Shown: positions 24,385 to 33,887 of the stretch, piece after piece
How the letters are laid out: the number at the start of each line of letters is the position of its first letter
Numbering within the stretch: the stretch's first letter is position 1
NCBI RefSeq assembly: GCF_046719765.1
Contig: NZ_JABEBY010000004.1
Location: 1-64,000, forward strand
DNA from: Halonotius sp046719765
GTDB lineage: Archaea; Halobacteriota; Halobacteria; Halobacteriales; Haloferacaceae
Reading direction: 5' to 3'
DNA length: 64,000 nucleotides
Translations under genes and position numbers: made by a program
Notes under the pieces: model-generated
The model's input: only the letters and a program-made list of their open reading frames with translations
Told to the model about the DNA's origin: nothing
The model's database searches: none

Positions 24385-26183
24385 CCGTCGCCCCAGACAT
24401 CCGACAGCGGGTGGTCATCCCGTTGGGCAGCGTCGGCGTCGGTGCGGGATCGGCCCCCTGACGCCGTGGCGTCGGTCTGTCCACGCGTGACGGCGGACTG
24501 ACGGCCCCGGTCGTCGGCTGTGGCATCGATCCCGGCGAGCGCGGCGTCGGGATCGAACGCCGGCAGTGTCGGCTCCGAGCAGCGATCGACCTGCTGGCGG
24601 AACCACGGCGGCATGTCGGCGGCCGCCCGATCAAAGAGATCCAGCAGACTCGAATCGGCGAGATACGTCGCCCCGTAATCGTCAGGGGCTCGAACCACCC
24701 GCCCGCAGGCCTGGATCACCGTTCGCAACGCCGCCCGGTGGTACCACGCCCACTGACCGTCTTCGAGTCGGCGCGCGACCCGTGAGTCGTTGGTGTTGAG
24801 ATAGGGTACCTTACAGAGCACCTGCCAGCGGGCGAGGTCGCCCTCCAGATCGAGGGCCTCCTCCATCTTGACCGCGATGAAGACCTCGGGGTCGTCGCTG
24901 GCCTTCCACACGCCAAGCTCATCGTCACGGCTGTCGGCTGTGTGGGTGCGAATCCGCGACCCAACACCAAACTCAGCCAGCCGGTCGGCAAGATCCTTGG
25001 CGATGGCGTACGAATGGGCGTGGATCAACCCCTTTTCGTCGGGGTGTTCGGCCATCAGCCGAACGAGCAGGCGGGCGAGCTTCGGGAGCGTCTCATCGCG
25101 GTACTCGTAGGTCATCTTCCCCTGTGTCACATCGTACAGTGGACGGTTCTCGACCGGAAACGTGTGGTCAACATCGACGAGTGCGACACGATCGGGATCG
25201 AGACCGACCCCCCGACAGAATGCCTCCTTGTTGAGGATCGTCGCCGACAACAGCGCGAAGTTATCGCCGCGATCCCAGACGGTGTGCTGAAGATACCGGG
25301 CGGGATCGAGCGGTTTGATCGTGATCGCCGTTCCCTCACCGCCGGGTTGGTCGACGACCCATGTCGTCGGGCTCTCGGGATCGCGGTAGTCATCAACGAA
25401 CCAGTTGAGGTCGCTGATGAGCTCGCCAAGTCGATCCCGCCGGGCGACTTCCTCGGCTGAGAGTTCGGGCTGGGCGGTAAGCTCATCTTTCGCCCGCGAG
25501 CAAACGCCGGCCAGCGTCTCCGCGAAGCGAACGGTGCGGTCGAGGGGATCGTCGGCAGCGGCGACAGCTGGCACGCCGACCTCGTCCCAGACGGGTACAC
25601 GATCGGGCGAGAGTTCGATCGTCGCGTACATCTCGGCCCACTCGGCGAGCCCGTGGGCCTCGTCGATGACGACGACATCGCGTTTGCCGAACACGTCCGA
25701 GCCCGCGGTCTGCATGAAGTACGCCAGCGTCATCGCCGCATGCGGCTGTGCAGAGGCGATCGACCGATCGGAAAAGTACGGACACCGGTGTTTGATCGAA
25801 CAGTCGAACCCCGACTCGCGGGCACAGGGGGCCTGATCGACCGGCGTGTCGTGTTCGCCCGGGAGCAAACAGGAATAATTGTTCTTGCCGCGGATGATGT
25901 TGAGGTCGTCGAGCAGGGGGTCGGCGGCTACGTCATCGAGTTGGGAAACCTGCGGCGTCGTGTAGTAGGCACCCGTCGCTTGGGCCGGCTTGGCGGTCTG
26001 TTTCGAGCGGGCACAGCCCATGATCGACCGCGCCAGGAGGGATTTCCCGCTGCCGGTCGGCGCGCGCACCAGCACCACGTCGTTGTCGGCCTCGAAGGCC
26101 GACTGGATGTCCCGGAGGGCCTGTTTCTGTTGGGCCCGAAACTCGGGGGCGGGGAACTCCTCGACGATGCGGGCGGGCTTCAC
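24381..26183 (-). CDS. Rad3/XPD-family superfamily 2 DNA helicase with Fe-S cysteines
   Basis: A 600-residue helicase. Walker A 'RAPTGSGKS' (residues ~40-48) and the DEAH box 'VVVIDEAHG' are intact. Between them lie four cysteines ('NNYSCLLPG', 'APCARESGFDCSIKHRCPYF') spaced as the XPD/DinG 4Fe-4S ligands. Motif VI reads 'TVIQACGRVVRAPDDYGATYLAD'. The C-terminal ~60 residues are an acidic low-complexity tail. Such helicases act in repair or unwinding of DNA structures; the exact role is unknown. Confidence 0.9.
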   Translation of the reverse strand: MKPARIVEEFPAPEFRAQQKQALRDIQSAFEADNDVVLVRAPTGSGKSLLARSIMGCARSKQTAKPAQATGAYYTTPQVSQLDDVAADPLLDDLNIIRGKNNYSCLLPGEHDTPVDQAPCARESGFDCSIKHRCPYFSDRSIASAQPHAAMTLAYFMQTAGSDVFGKRDVVVIDEAHGLAEWAEMYATIELSPDRVPVWDEVGVPAVAAADDPLDRTVRFAETLAGVCSRAKDELTAQPELSAEEVARRDRLGELISDLNWFVDDYRDPESPTTWVVDQPGGEGTAITIKPLDPARYLQHTVWDRGDNFALLSATILNKEAFCRGVGLDPDRVALVDVDHTFPVENRPLYDVTQGKMTYEYRDETLPKLARLLVRLMAEHPDEKGLIHAHSYAIAKDLADRLAEFGVGSRIRTHTADSRDDELGVWKASDDPEVFIAVKMEEALDLEGDLARWQVLCKVPYLNTNDSRVARRLEDGQWAWYHRAALRTVIQACGRVVRAPDDYGATYLADSSLLDLFDRAAADMPPWFRQQVDRCSEPTLPAFDPDAALAGIDATADDRGRQSAVTRGQTDATASGGRSRTDADAAQRDDHPLSDVWGDG

Positions 26184-26322
26184 GGCCGTCGGTCGGATTG
26201 CCGGGGAGAAAAGCGTAGGGATTGCGGTGGGGTGGTCGTCGGTGTCGACAACGAGTCACTGAGATAGCCAAAAAAGTATCGTTCAACAAACTCACAAGTA
26301 GTTGCGTGTTGTTACAGCCACT

Positions 26323-26595
26323 ATGGAGCGGCTGTACATATACACCGGCTCGTTCGTCGTAATCGGGGTTTCAGTGGGCGGGCCAGCAGCACGCTCACTC
26401 GCTGCTGGAGACCATAGTATCCCGATACTCCTTATGGCGATCGGTGGAGCCGGGATGATCGTCACTGCTGTTTACGAGGCACTGGAAACTGACCCCGAGG
26501 AGTTTACTGCCTCGGCTCTTTCGATCTTCGCGTTAGTTGGTACCGCTTGTTTAACGCTTCTCGGAACAGTTCTCTCTGCCGTTTCTGGTGCTTGA
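26323..26595 (+). CDS. small membrane protein, function unknown
   Basis: A 90-residue hydrophobic protein from the ATG at 26323 (MERLYIYTGSFVVIG); an in-frame TTG seven codons earlier is less likely. Three membrane helices: 'YTGSFVVIGVSVGGPAA', 'IPILLMAIGGAGMIVTAVYEAL' and 'ALSIFALVGTACLTLLGTVLSAV'. No family recognised. Codon use is less G/C-biased than neighbours. Confidence 0.55.
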   Translation: MERLYIYTGSFVVIGVSVGGPAARSLAAGDHSIPILLMAIGGAGMIVTAVYEALETDPEEFTASALSIFALVGTACLTLLGTVLSAVSGA

Positions 26596-26634
26596 GTAAG
26601 CTGTACTGAGCGATTGAGGCTGACCACTAGCTAT

Positions 26635-26880
26635 CTACTCATCGTCAGCCGACGATTCGTCCGCCTCGTCAGCCGTCGGCAATGCGGCCACGTCGTCGGC
26701 GGTCGGCTCCCGATCATCTGGCAGGCGGTCGACACAGTCCAAACAAAGAAAGTGCTCGCTGCCGTCGGCGAGTTCGAGGATCATCCCGTCGGTCGGGCCG
26801 AAATCAAAGCTCCAGAGGTCGCCGATCCCGCCGGCGATCTTGACTTTCGTGTCACAGCCATCACACCGCCGTGTCGTCAT
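26635..26880 (-). CDS. small zinc-finger-like protein
   Basis: An 81-residue protein starting MTTRRCDGCDTKVKIAGG. Two Cys pairs, 'CDGC' and 'CLDC', separated by ~38 residues, form a probable zinc ribbon. Between them lies 'DLWSFDFGPTDGMILELADGSEHF'. The C-terminus is an acidic tail. Haloarchaea encode many such small two-CxxC proteins, mostly of unknown function. Divergent from the CorC-like gene. Confidence 0.7.
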   Translation of the reverse strand: MTTRRCDGCDTKVKIAGGIGDLWSFDFGPTDGMILELADGSEHFLCLDCVDRLPDDREPTADDVAALPTADEADESSADDE

Positions 26881-27006
26881 TGGTCACAGGAGGGCGGCCG
26901 TCGGTTTCAGTCCACCGTTCGGTTGTCATCGGCGACGGCAGCGGCGCGATCGGCGGCTCGTGTGAGGGCAACTCTTAATTCCGGGGCGGGGAAAAGGCCA
27001 GTACCA

Positions 27007-28368
27007 ATGGGCTTATTGCTTGTAGGGACGCCTCTCGCAGCCGAGTTACTCCAGCTGCCGGCCCTCAGTACGGAAGCGATTACCGCCCTCGGCGTTGTCG
27101 CTATCGTCGTCCTGATCGGCCTCTCGGCGTTCTTTTCGTCCTCGGAGATCGCCTTCTTCTCGCTGCCCCAACACCGCATCGAGTCAATGGTTGAGGAGGG
27201 CATCCCCAACGCTGAGACGGTCAAAGCCCTCAAGGGCGACCCCCACCGGCTGTTGGTGACGATCCTCGTCGGCAACAACATCGTCAACATCGCGATGTCG
27301 TCGATCGCCACCGCGCTGTTCGGTATCTACATGTCGCAGGGCCAGGCCGTGGTGGCGGCGACGTTCGGCATCACCGCCGTCGTCCTGCTGTTTGGCGAGA
27401 GCGCGCCGAAGTCCTACGCGGTCGAAAACACCGAGTCGTGGGCGCTGCGGATCGCGAGCTCGCTGAAGCTCTCGGAGTACGTGCTGTTTCCGCTGATCAT
27501 CGTCTTCGATAAGTTAACCCGGATCATCAACACGGCGGTGGGAAGCTCCTCGGCGATCGAATCCCCGTATGTCACCCGCGATGAGATCAAAGACATCATC
27601 GAAACCGGCGAACGCGAGGGGGTCATCGACGAGGAGGAACGCGAGATGCTCGAACGCATCTTCACGTTCAACAACACCATCGCCAAGGAGGTGATGACGC
27701 CGCGGCTGGATATCACCGCTGTCTCACAGGACGCCACCATCGAGGAGGCCATCGAGGCCTGTATCGGCCACGACCACGTCCGCGTCCCCGTCTACGACGG
27801 CAACCTCGACAACATCATCGGCGTTGTCAACGTCCGTGATCTGGTGCGTGAACACCAGTACAGCGAGGGTGAAAGCGATCTCAGGGATATCGTTCAGCCG
27901 ACCTTACACGTCCCCGAATCGAAAAACGTCGACGACCTGCTGGCGGAGATGCAGGAAAACCGCCTCCAGATGGTCGTCGTCCTTGATGAGTTCGGGACGA
28001 CCGAGGGGATCATCACCCTCGAAGATATGGTCGAGGAGATCGTCGGCGACATTCTCGAAAGCGACGAAAGTGAGCCGTTTACGCGGATCGACGAGCAGAC
28101 CACTGTCGTCCGCGGTGAGGTCAACATCCACGAGGTCAACGAGGTGCTCGACATCGACCTCCCAGAAGGCCAAGAGTTCGAAACGCTGGCTGGCTTTGTG
28201 TTCAACCGCGCCGGTCGGCTCGTCGAGGAGGGTGAGACCTTCGAGTACGACGGCGTCGTCATCGAGATCGAGGAGGTCGACAGCACGCGCATCCTGAAGG
28301 CCCGACTCACCGTCACAGAGGAGTATCCCAAAACTGAGGACGAGGCCGAACCCGAGCTGACGGAGTAG
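27007..28368 (+). CDS. CNNM/CorC-type membrane protein with CBS pair (hemolysin-C family)
   Basis: A 453-residue protein from the ATG at 27007 (MGLLLVGTPLAAELL). The DUF21 membrane domain covers residues ~20-190 ('LIGLSAFFSSSEIAFFSLPQHRI', 'LVGNNIVNIAMSSI', 'LLFGESAPKSYAVENTE'). Next comes a CBS pair (~210-345; 'VMTPRLDITAVSQDATIEEA', 'GIVVNVRDLV'-type strands, 'VVLDEFGTTEGIITLEDMVEEIVGDI'). The C-terminus is a CorC/HlyC transporter-associated domain. Members are linked to Mg2+ or Na+/Mg2+ transport. Stands alone. Confidence 0.92.
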   Translation: MGLLLVGTPLAAELLQLPALSTEAITALGVVAIVVLIGLSAFFSSSEIAFFSLPQHRIESMVEEGIPNAETVKALKGDPHRLLVTILVGNNIVNIAMSSIATALFGIYMSQGQAVVAATFGITAVVLLFGESAPKSYAVENTESWALRIASSLKLSEYVLFPLIIVFDKLTRIINTAVGSSSAIESPYVTRDEIKDIIETGEREGVIDEEEREMLERIFTFNNTIAKEVMTPRLDITAVSQDATIEEAIEACIGHDHVRVPVYDGNLDNIIGVVNVRDLVREHQYSEGESDLRDIVQPTLHVPESKNVDDLLAEMQENRLQMVVVLDEFGTTEGIITLEDMVEEIVGDILESDESEPFTRIDEQTTVVRGEVNIHEVNEVLDIDLPEGQEFETLAGFVFNRAGRLVEEGETFEYDGVVIEIEEVDSTRILKARLTVTEEYPKTEDEAEPELTE

Positions 28369-28398
28369 CTGTCGGCGGCGGAACCACCGGCATGCCGG

Positions 28399-29583
28399 TC
28401 AGAAGAGGAGCTGGACAGCAGTGTACACCACGTAGCCGATAACGAACGCCGAGACCAGCGAGCCGACCCACGCCAACACCGTGTATAGCATCTTATCGCG
28501 GCTCACCCCGGCGTTGCCGGCGGCCAGCCCGCTGCCGACGATCGCGCTGACGATGATCTCGTTGAACGATACCGGGATGCCGAAGTAGACCGCTGTTTGG
28601 GCGATCGCAAACGATGGGATCAACGCCGCGATCGATCGCCGCGGCCCAAGCGAGGAGTAATCCTGAGAGATGGCCTTGATCATTCGTGGCGCGCCAGTCC
28701 AGGAGCCAATCAAGAGCCCAAACCCACCGCCGACAAGCACGGCCCACAGCGGGATGTTGATTCCATCCCCGAGCAGCGGTACCAGCGGCCCGATCGCCAG
28801 GCCGACCTGACTGCCGCCCGCCGAGAAGGCGACCAGCCCACCCAAAAACAGCAGGAAGCGTCGCTGGCCGGCCGCCCGATCCCGATTCAGTGCGAGCCAC
28901 AGGGCGGCCATCCCCGCAAGGGCGACCCCACCGGTGGCAACGACGACACCGGCGGCTGTGGGGAGTCCGGTCGCCGGGCCAAGGGTGCCGGCGATCGACC
29001 CCTGTTCGCCGGGCGGGCCGAGAAAGGTAAAACCGATGTTGGCGATCAGCGCGCCGACGAGCCCGCCAAGGGCGGCGATCAGCCGATCCTCATCGAAGCG
29101 ATCCCCGCGGATGAGCCGGGCGATCCCGTAGGCGATCCCGCCGCCGACAAACGGCGTCAGCGTCCACAGCGTGAGGATCTCGGCGTACTTCGCCCAGGCA
29201 GGCCCACCGCCCATCGCCAGCCCGACGCCGACGACCGCGCCGGTGACGGTAAAGGCGGTGGCGATCGGGTAGCCGGCGAAGACGCCGAGAGCGACGAGAA
29301 CCGCCGCGGTCAGCAGGCCGACGATCGCGGCCCCGGCGGTCAGCGGTTCGCCGATGATGAGCTCACCCCCGACGGCCTCGGTGACGTTGGCACCCTGCAG
29401 TACCGCCCCGGAGAAGCCGAGGACGCCGACGATCAGGCCCGCCCGGAGCACGGAGATGGCGTTCGCGCCGACCGCGGGGGCAAACGGCGTCGACCCGGAG
29501 GAGCCCGCGCCGATCGCCCAGGCCATAAAGAGGCTGGCCGCCGCGGCGATCCCGAAGGTGACCAGCGTTTCGACACCGATCAT
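28399..29583 (-). CDS. pit: PiT-family inorganic phosphate transporter
   Basis: A 394-residue polytopic protein of the PHO4/PiT permease family, which carries phosphate (as metal-phosphate or with Na+/H+). The duplicated family signature is present: 'PFAPAVGANAISVLRAGLIVGVLGFSGAVLQGANVTEAV' in the N-terminal half and 'VSFNEIIVSAIVGSGLAAGNAGV' in the C-terminal half. About ten membrane helices. A 48-codon membrane gene lies just upstream on the same strand and may be co-transcribed. Confidence 0.88.
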   Translation of the reverse strand: MIGVETLVTFGIAAAASLFMAWAIGAGSSGSTPFAPAVGANAISVLRAGLIVGVLGFSGAVLQGANVTEAVGGELIIGEPLTAGAAIVGLLTAAVLVALGVFAGYPIATAFTVTGAVVGVGLAMGGGPAWAKYAEILTLWTLTPFVGGGIAYGIARLIRGDRFDEDRLIAALGGLVGALIANIGFTFLGPPGEQGSIAGTLGPATGLPTAAGVVVATGGVALAGMAALWLALNRDRAAGQRRFLLFLGGLVAFSAGGSQVGLAIGPLVPLLGDGINIPLWAVLVGGGFGLLIGSWTGAPRMIKAISQDYSSLGPRRSIAALIPSFAIAQTAVYFGIPVSFNEIIVSAIVGSGLAAGNAGVSRDKMLYTVLAWVGSLVSAFVIGYVVYTAVQLLF

Positions 29584-29613
29584 GGCGTGGTTTGTTGCTG
29601 GGTGTCGGCCACG

Positions 29614-29760
29614 TTACTCCCGCCGTTGGCCGTCACGATACCCTTCTCGGAGCCCGAGGACGGTACGCCGCATGAGGAGATACCCAAAGAAAACGAACAG
29701 CAGCAGCACCACAAGAATCCCGATGAGGACAGGATCCGCGAAGATCTCGACAACGGTCAT
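29614..29760 (-). CDS. 48-residue single-span membrane protein upstream of pit
   Basis: ATG at 29760 to TAA at 29614. The protein starts MTVVEIFADP, has one membrane helix 'VLIGILVVLLLFVFFGYLL', and ends basic: 'MRRTVLGLREGYRDGQRRE'. Strong third-position G/C and a clean topology argue for coding. 31 bp separate it from pit, so it may be an accessory of that permease. No family name can be assigned from sequence. Confidence 0.6.
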   Translation of the reverse strand: MTVVEIFADPVLIGILVVLLLFVFFGYLLMRRTVLGLREGYRDGQRRE

Positions 29761-29798
29761 AGTTTTCTCACCGCCGGCGCGCCGCAAAGACGTTTCGA

Positions 29799-30308
29799 TC
29801 AGTGGGAGAGGCTGAACGCCTCGATCACGTAGTTGTTGGGTGTGACGAGCCGGCCTGTAAGCCCCGCCTCGCTCGGCTCCAGTTCGGCGTGGGCTTTCCG
29901 ATAGCCGCGGGGTTGGGCGTGGCTACCCGGGTTGATGAGGGGGAGTTCGCCGCTCGTGTCGACATCTGGCTTGTGGCTGTGGCCGTAGATCACGGCGTCG
30001 GCGTCCCGTTCCCGCCCGAACAGCGTCAGCTCGGTTGGGCCGCCGCTGACGCGGTGGGTGACCGCAAACCGGAACCCCTCGTAGTCGACCGTCCGGGCCT
30101 CCGGAAGCCGCTCGCGGATCTCGCTGTCGTCGTTGTTGCCGTAGACGCCGCGGACTGTCCGGGCTTCGTCCTCAAAGGCATCGAGCACCGGTGCGCGCAT
30201 GAAGTCGCCGGCGTGAATGACAAGATCGGCCTCCCGGACAGCCTGCAGCGTCCGGCCCTCAAGCTCGTGACCCCGGACGCTGTGGGTATCAGAAACGACG
30301 GTAAGCAT
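29799..30308 (-). CDS. YfcE/MJ0936-type metallophosphoesterase
   Basis: A 169-residue phosphodiesterase of the calcineurin-like superfamily. Metal-binding motifs in order: 'VVSDTHS', 'VIHAGDFM', 'GVYGNNDD', 'THRVSGG' and 'VIYGHSHKP'. Length and order match the MJ0936/YfcE family, which hydrolyses phosphodiesters and needs two metal ions. Follows the site-2 protease gene on the same strand after a 120-bp spacer that carries a tandem repeat. Confidence 0.92.
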   Translation of the reverse strand: MLTVVSDTHSVRGHELEGRTLQAVREADLVIHAGDFMRAPVLDAFEDEARTVRGVYGNNDDSEIRERLPEARTVDYEGFRFAVTHRVSGGPTELTLFGRERDADAVIYGHSHKPDVDTSGELPLINPGSHAQPRGYRKAHAELEPSEAGLTGRLVTPNNYVIEAFSLSH

Positions 30309-30361
30309 AGCTATCAGTCCGCTACGCAGTGGGGAAAAACTACCGCTGTCGGTGAATCCGT

Positions 30362-30445
30362 CCTCCCGGAGCGACAGGGTATCGCTGCTATCAGCCTATC
30401 GGAGCGATGGGATATCGCTGCTATCAACCTACCGGAGCGATGGCA
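30362..30445. repeat. 33-bp tandem repeat, about 2.5 copies
   Basis: The anchor CGGAGCGA recurs at 30367, 30400 and 30433, a period of exactly 33 bp. The copies share GGAGCGA...GGTATCGCTGCTATCA with a few substitutions. The array begins in the spacer and runs through the stop codon of the site-2 protease gene (30429). A period of 11 codons means copy-number change would keep frame and could extend the protease C-terminus if the stop were lost. Confidence 0.8.
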
Positions 30446-31613
30446 TCTCACCGCTTGTCTGGTCGCCGATCAGCGTCGCCGACCCTCCGCGGCTCTGGAT
30501 AATGTTGAACGCGGTCATCAGATCGGTTTTCGAAACGATGCCGATGAGCGTCTCCGACTCGTCGACGACAGGAAGCCGGCCGACGCCGTGTTCCTGCATC
30601 GCCTGCAACGCGGTGAAGGCGTCGGCGGTCGGTGCGATGGCCGTGATATCGCGTTCCATCACGTCGTCGACGGTGTAGGCGTCGCGTTCGACATCTTTCA
30701 CCGAGCGGGCGTGATCCAGCGTGACCATCCCGATCAGCTCCCCGCGGCTGTCGACAACCGGGTAGCCGGTGTGGCGTTCGGTTAGCATCCGATTGAGGAG
30801 GTCGGTGATCGTTGTTTCGGGGTCGACAACGAGCAGCTCCTCACCGGGTGTCATGATGTCGCCGACAGTGACGCCCTCGAAGGCGGCTTTCAGCGTCGAC
30901 TGCTGGGCCTCGCCGGAGGCGGCAATGTAGATAAAGAAGGCCAGCAGGATCAACAGCGGGCTAAACGCAAACAGCCCCAGCAGGCCGAGGGCGAAGGCGA
31001 AGGTTTTGCCGACCTCGGAGGCGAGCTGGGTCGCCCGTGCGTGGGGTCGATTGCGGGCTAACAGTGCGCGCAACACCCGGCCGCCGTCCATCGGGAACCC
31101 CGGCAGCATGTTGAACAACGCGAGTCCGACGTTCATCACGGCGAGATAGCCGAGGACGAACCGAACCGGATCGAGACCGCCCGGCACAACCAGAAAGGCG
31201 AGATACGAGAGGCCGCCGACGACGACGCTGACAAGCGGGCCGGCGATGGCGATGTTGAACTCCTGCTGCCAGGCTTCGGGGATCTGCTTGAAGCTGGCGA
31301 CGCCGCCGAGCAGCCACAGCGTGATCGATTCGATCTCCACGTCGTAGCGCATCGCCACCAGCGAGTGGCCGAACTCGTGGAGCAACACGCCACCAAACAG
31401 GCCGATCGCGGCGGCGATCCCGAGCAGCCATGGGGTTATCCCGGCTGTGAGCGTCTCGACAGCCAGGTTCCCCCCAAGAACGGTGTTGATGAGATCGGCT
31501 AGTCGGTCGATATCCGAGCCGATGATCCACGCAAAGATCGGGAGGATCAGCAGAAACGTCCAGTTGAGTTGCACCGGGATACCAAATACCCGTCCGAGAC
31601 GAAGCCCTCGCAT
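30429..31613 (-). CDS. site-2 protease (M50) with C-terminal CBS pair
   Basis: A 394-residue intramembrane metalloprotease from the ATG at 31613 (MRGLRLGRVFGIPVQLNW). The zinc motif is His79-Glu80-Phe-Gly-His83 in a membrane helix; the third ligand region is 'NMLPGFPMDGGRVLRALLA'. Two CBS domains follow (~residues 250-385, 'VGDIMTPGEELLVVDPETTI', 'VDDVMERDITAIAPTADAF'), likely binding nucleotides to regulate activity. This SpoIVFB-like architecture is common in archaea. Natural substrate unknown. Confidence 0.93.
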   Translation of the reverse strand: MRGLRLGRVFGIPVQLNWTFLLILPIFAWIIGSDIDRLADLINTVLGGNLAVETLTAGITPWLLGIAAAIGLFGGVLLHEFGHSLVAMRYDVEIESITLWLLGGVASFKQIPEAWQQEFNIAIAGPLVSVVVGGLSYLAFLVVPGGLDPVRFVLGYLAVMNVGLALFNMLPGFPMDGGRVLRALLARNRPHARATQLASEVGKTFAFALGLLGLFAFSPLLILLAFFIYIAASGEAQQSTLKAAFEGVTVGDIMTPGEELLVVDPETTITDLLNRMLTERHTGYPVVDSRGELIGMVTLDHARSVKDVERDAYTVDDVMERDITAIAPTADAFTALQAMQEHGVGRLPVVDESETLIGIVSKTDLMTAFNIIQSRGGSATLIGDQTSGEMPSLR

Positions 31614-31752
31614 ACCCCTGTTTTGCCGCGAGCAGGTATTAAGTTGGCTCTCCGGCTGATGGCGGTCGGTGCGGCCGCGGCGACGCCCTCCCGACAGCAC
31701 GCCATCGCCGAAAGCCGAACCCCTGATATACTCCGATGGTCTACCCGTGGGC

Positions 31753-33810
31753 GTGTCCACGCAGGCCTCGGCTGTCGAGACGCTGTTCCTGCATGAGCGC
31801 GGCGATAGCTACCGCGTCGTCGCCATCCGGGACGGCCAGCGCGTCTTCCATGGGACGCTCGATACGAAGGAGACGAGTGCCGGCCCACGACCCGGGCGGT
31901 TCCGCACCAAGGACGGCACCAGCGAGGAGCCACGAAACCCAGATGAGTTCGTCGAACTCGCCCGCCAGGCGGGTCGCATCCGCATCTCCCAACAGACCTC
32001 GGCGGCTGGACGCGAGGAGCTGCAGGCGCTGCTCGATGGCTACCAGCTGTCGGCAAAGACGGTGCGAACCTGCCGGTACTGCGCCAACGACGGCGCGTAC
32101 TCGCCGATCACCGAGGAGACGGCGATCAAAACCGACCGCGAGCATATCTGTCCGGACTGTGCCCGCGAGGAGCTAGAGCGCGAGCTCGCCTACAAGGGGC
32201 AGTTTACCGGCCAGGCCCAACAGCGGCTTGAGGATCTCCTGCTTGAGGTGCAGGATCTCGACCGGATCGTCAACCTCCTGTCGGGTGATCTCGACCCCGA
32301 TCTAACCAAATTCGATACGATCAGCGCGACCGTCGACGATGTCGATCCCGTGGCGACCGACTCGCTTGGCCTGCATCCGCAACTGCAGTCGATGATCGAA
32401 TCCCGGTTCGACGAGTTGCTCCCCGTCCAGAGCCTCTCAGTGCGCAACGGGCTATTTGACGGCGACGACCAGCTCGTCGTCAGCGCGACCGCAACCGGCA
32501 AAACGCTGATCGGCGAGCTGGCGGGTGTCAACCGCACATTGGAAGGCAAGGGCACGATGCTGTTTCTCGTCCCGCTTGTTGCCCTCGCAAATCAGAAACA
32601 CGAGGATTTCCGGGATCGCTACGGCGACCTCGGCCTGGATGTGACGATCCGGGTTGGCGCGAGCCGGATCAACGACGACGGGACGCGGTTCGACCCCGGT
32701 GCGGACGTGATCGTCGGTACCTACGAGGGGATCGACCACGCCCTCCGGACGGGCAAAGATCTCGGCGATATCGGCACCGTCGTTATCGACGAGGTACACA
32801 CCCTCAAAGAGCCGGAACGCGGCCACCGCCTCGACGGCCTCATCTCTCGGCTGAAATACTACTGTGAGGAACGCGCCGACGAGAGAAGCGAATACGGCGG
32901 CGCGCAGTGGCTTTACCTTTCGGCGACCGTCGGCAACCCCGAGTGGCTGGCCGGACAGCTCGGCGCGACACTGATCGAGTTCGAGGAGCGACCCGTCCCC
33001 ATCGAGCGACACGTCACCTTCGCCGACGAACGCGAGAAGTTGCGGCTGGAAGACAAACTCGTCAAACGCGCCTTCGACCAGAAATCCTCGAAGGGCTACC
33101 GCGGCCAGACGATCATCTTCACCAACTCCCGGCGACGCTGTCACTCGATCAGCCGGAAGCTGGGATACGACTCCGCGCCGTATCACGCCGGCCTCGACTA
33201 CAAGAAACGCAAACAGGTCGAAAGCAAGTTCCTCGACCAAGAGCTGTCGGCGGTCGTCACCACCGCCGCCCTCGCCGCAGGCGTCGACTTCCCGGCCTCG
33301 CAGGTCATCTTTGACTCGTTGGCGATGGGGATCGAGTGGCTCTCAGTGCAGGAGTTCAGCCAGATGCTCGGGCGGGCGGGCCGCCCCGACTACCACGATA
33401 CGGGGACGGTCTACATGCTGATCGAACCCGACTGCACCTACCACAACTCCATGGAGATGACCGAAGACGAGGTCGCCTTCAAACTCCTGAAAGGCGAGAT
33501 GGAGGACGTGCGCAACGTCTACGATCAGGCTGCTGCCGTCGAGGAAACCCTGGCCAACATCACCGTCGCTGGCGGGTCGGCAAAGCGGCTCAACGACCGG
33601 ATGCTCGGCGAGATCGACACCCAGCGGGCGGTCGGTAAGCTACTCGAATGGAACTTTATCGACGGCCTCGAACCGACGCAGATGGGCCGAGCGGTCACCC
33701 GGCATTTCCTCTCGCCGGACGACGCCTTCCGGCTACTGGATGGGATCCGCAACGGGCTGTCGCCCTCCGAGATCGTCGCCGAACAGGAGCTGGCCGACGA
33801 GGAGTTGTAG
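31753..33810 (+). CDS. DEAD/DEAH-box superfamily 2 helicase, archaeal type
   Basis: A 685-residue helicase. The chosen start is GTG at 31753 (STQASAVETLFLHERGDSY), about 26 bp after a TATA-like GATATAC; in-frame GTGs at 31669 and 31747 are alternatives. An N-terminal part carries a zinc ribbon 'CRYC...CPDC'. The helicase core has motif I 'SATATGKT', the DEVH box 'VVIDEVHT', motif III 'LSATVGNP' and motif VI 'QMLGRAGRPDYHDTGTV'. It resembles Hel308/Ski2-like helicases, but the N-terminal domain is specific to archaea. Probably DNA repair. Confidence 0.88.
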   Translation: MSTQASAVETLFLHERGDSYRVVAIRDGQRVFHGTLDTKETSAGPRPGRFRTKDGTSEEPRNPDEFVELARQAGRIRISQQTSAAGREELQALLDGYQLSAKTVRTCRYCANDGAYSPITEETAIKTDREHICPDCAREELERELAYKGQFTGQAQQRLEDLLLEVQDLDRIVNLLSGDLDPDLTKFDTISATVDDVDPVATDSLGLHPQLQSMIESRFDELLPVQSLSVRNGLFDGDDQLVVSATATGKTLIGELAGVNRTLEGKGTMLFLVPLVALANQKHEDFRDRYGDLGLDVTIRVGASRINDDGTRFDPGADVIVGTYEGIDHALRTGKDLGDIGTVVIDEVHTLKEPERGHRLDGLISRLKYYCEERADERSEYGGAQWLYLSATVGNPEWLAGQLGATLIEFEERPVPIERHVTFADEREKLRLEDKLVKRAFDQKSSKGYRGQTIIFTNSRRRCHSISRKLGYDSAPYHAGLDYKKRKQVESKFLDQELSAVVTTAALAAGVDFPASQVIFDSLAMGIEWLSVQEFSQMLGRAGRPDYHDTGTVYMLIEPDCTYHNSMEMTEDEVAFKLLKGEMEDVRNVYDQAAAVEETLANITVAGGSAKRLNDRMLGEIDTQRAVGKLLEWNFIDGLEPTQMGRAVTRHFLSPDDAFRLLDGIRNGLSPSEIVAEQELADEEL

Positions 33811-33887
33811 GTGTGTGATCGCGTCTCAGTAAAACGCGCGTCGAACCGATAGCCGGCTTTTTGTGTCTCACAACCGATCCGAGAGCT

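Noticed and set aside
30362..30445. Considered as a CRISPR array
   Set aside because: Units are direct tandem copies without unique spacers and there are only 2.5 of them; no cas genes in the window.
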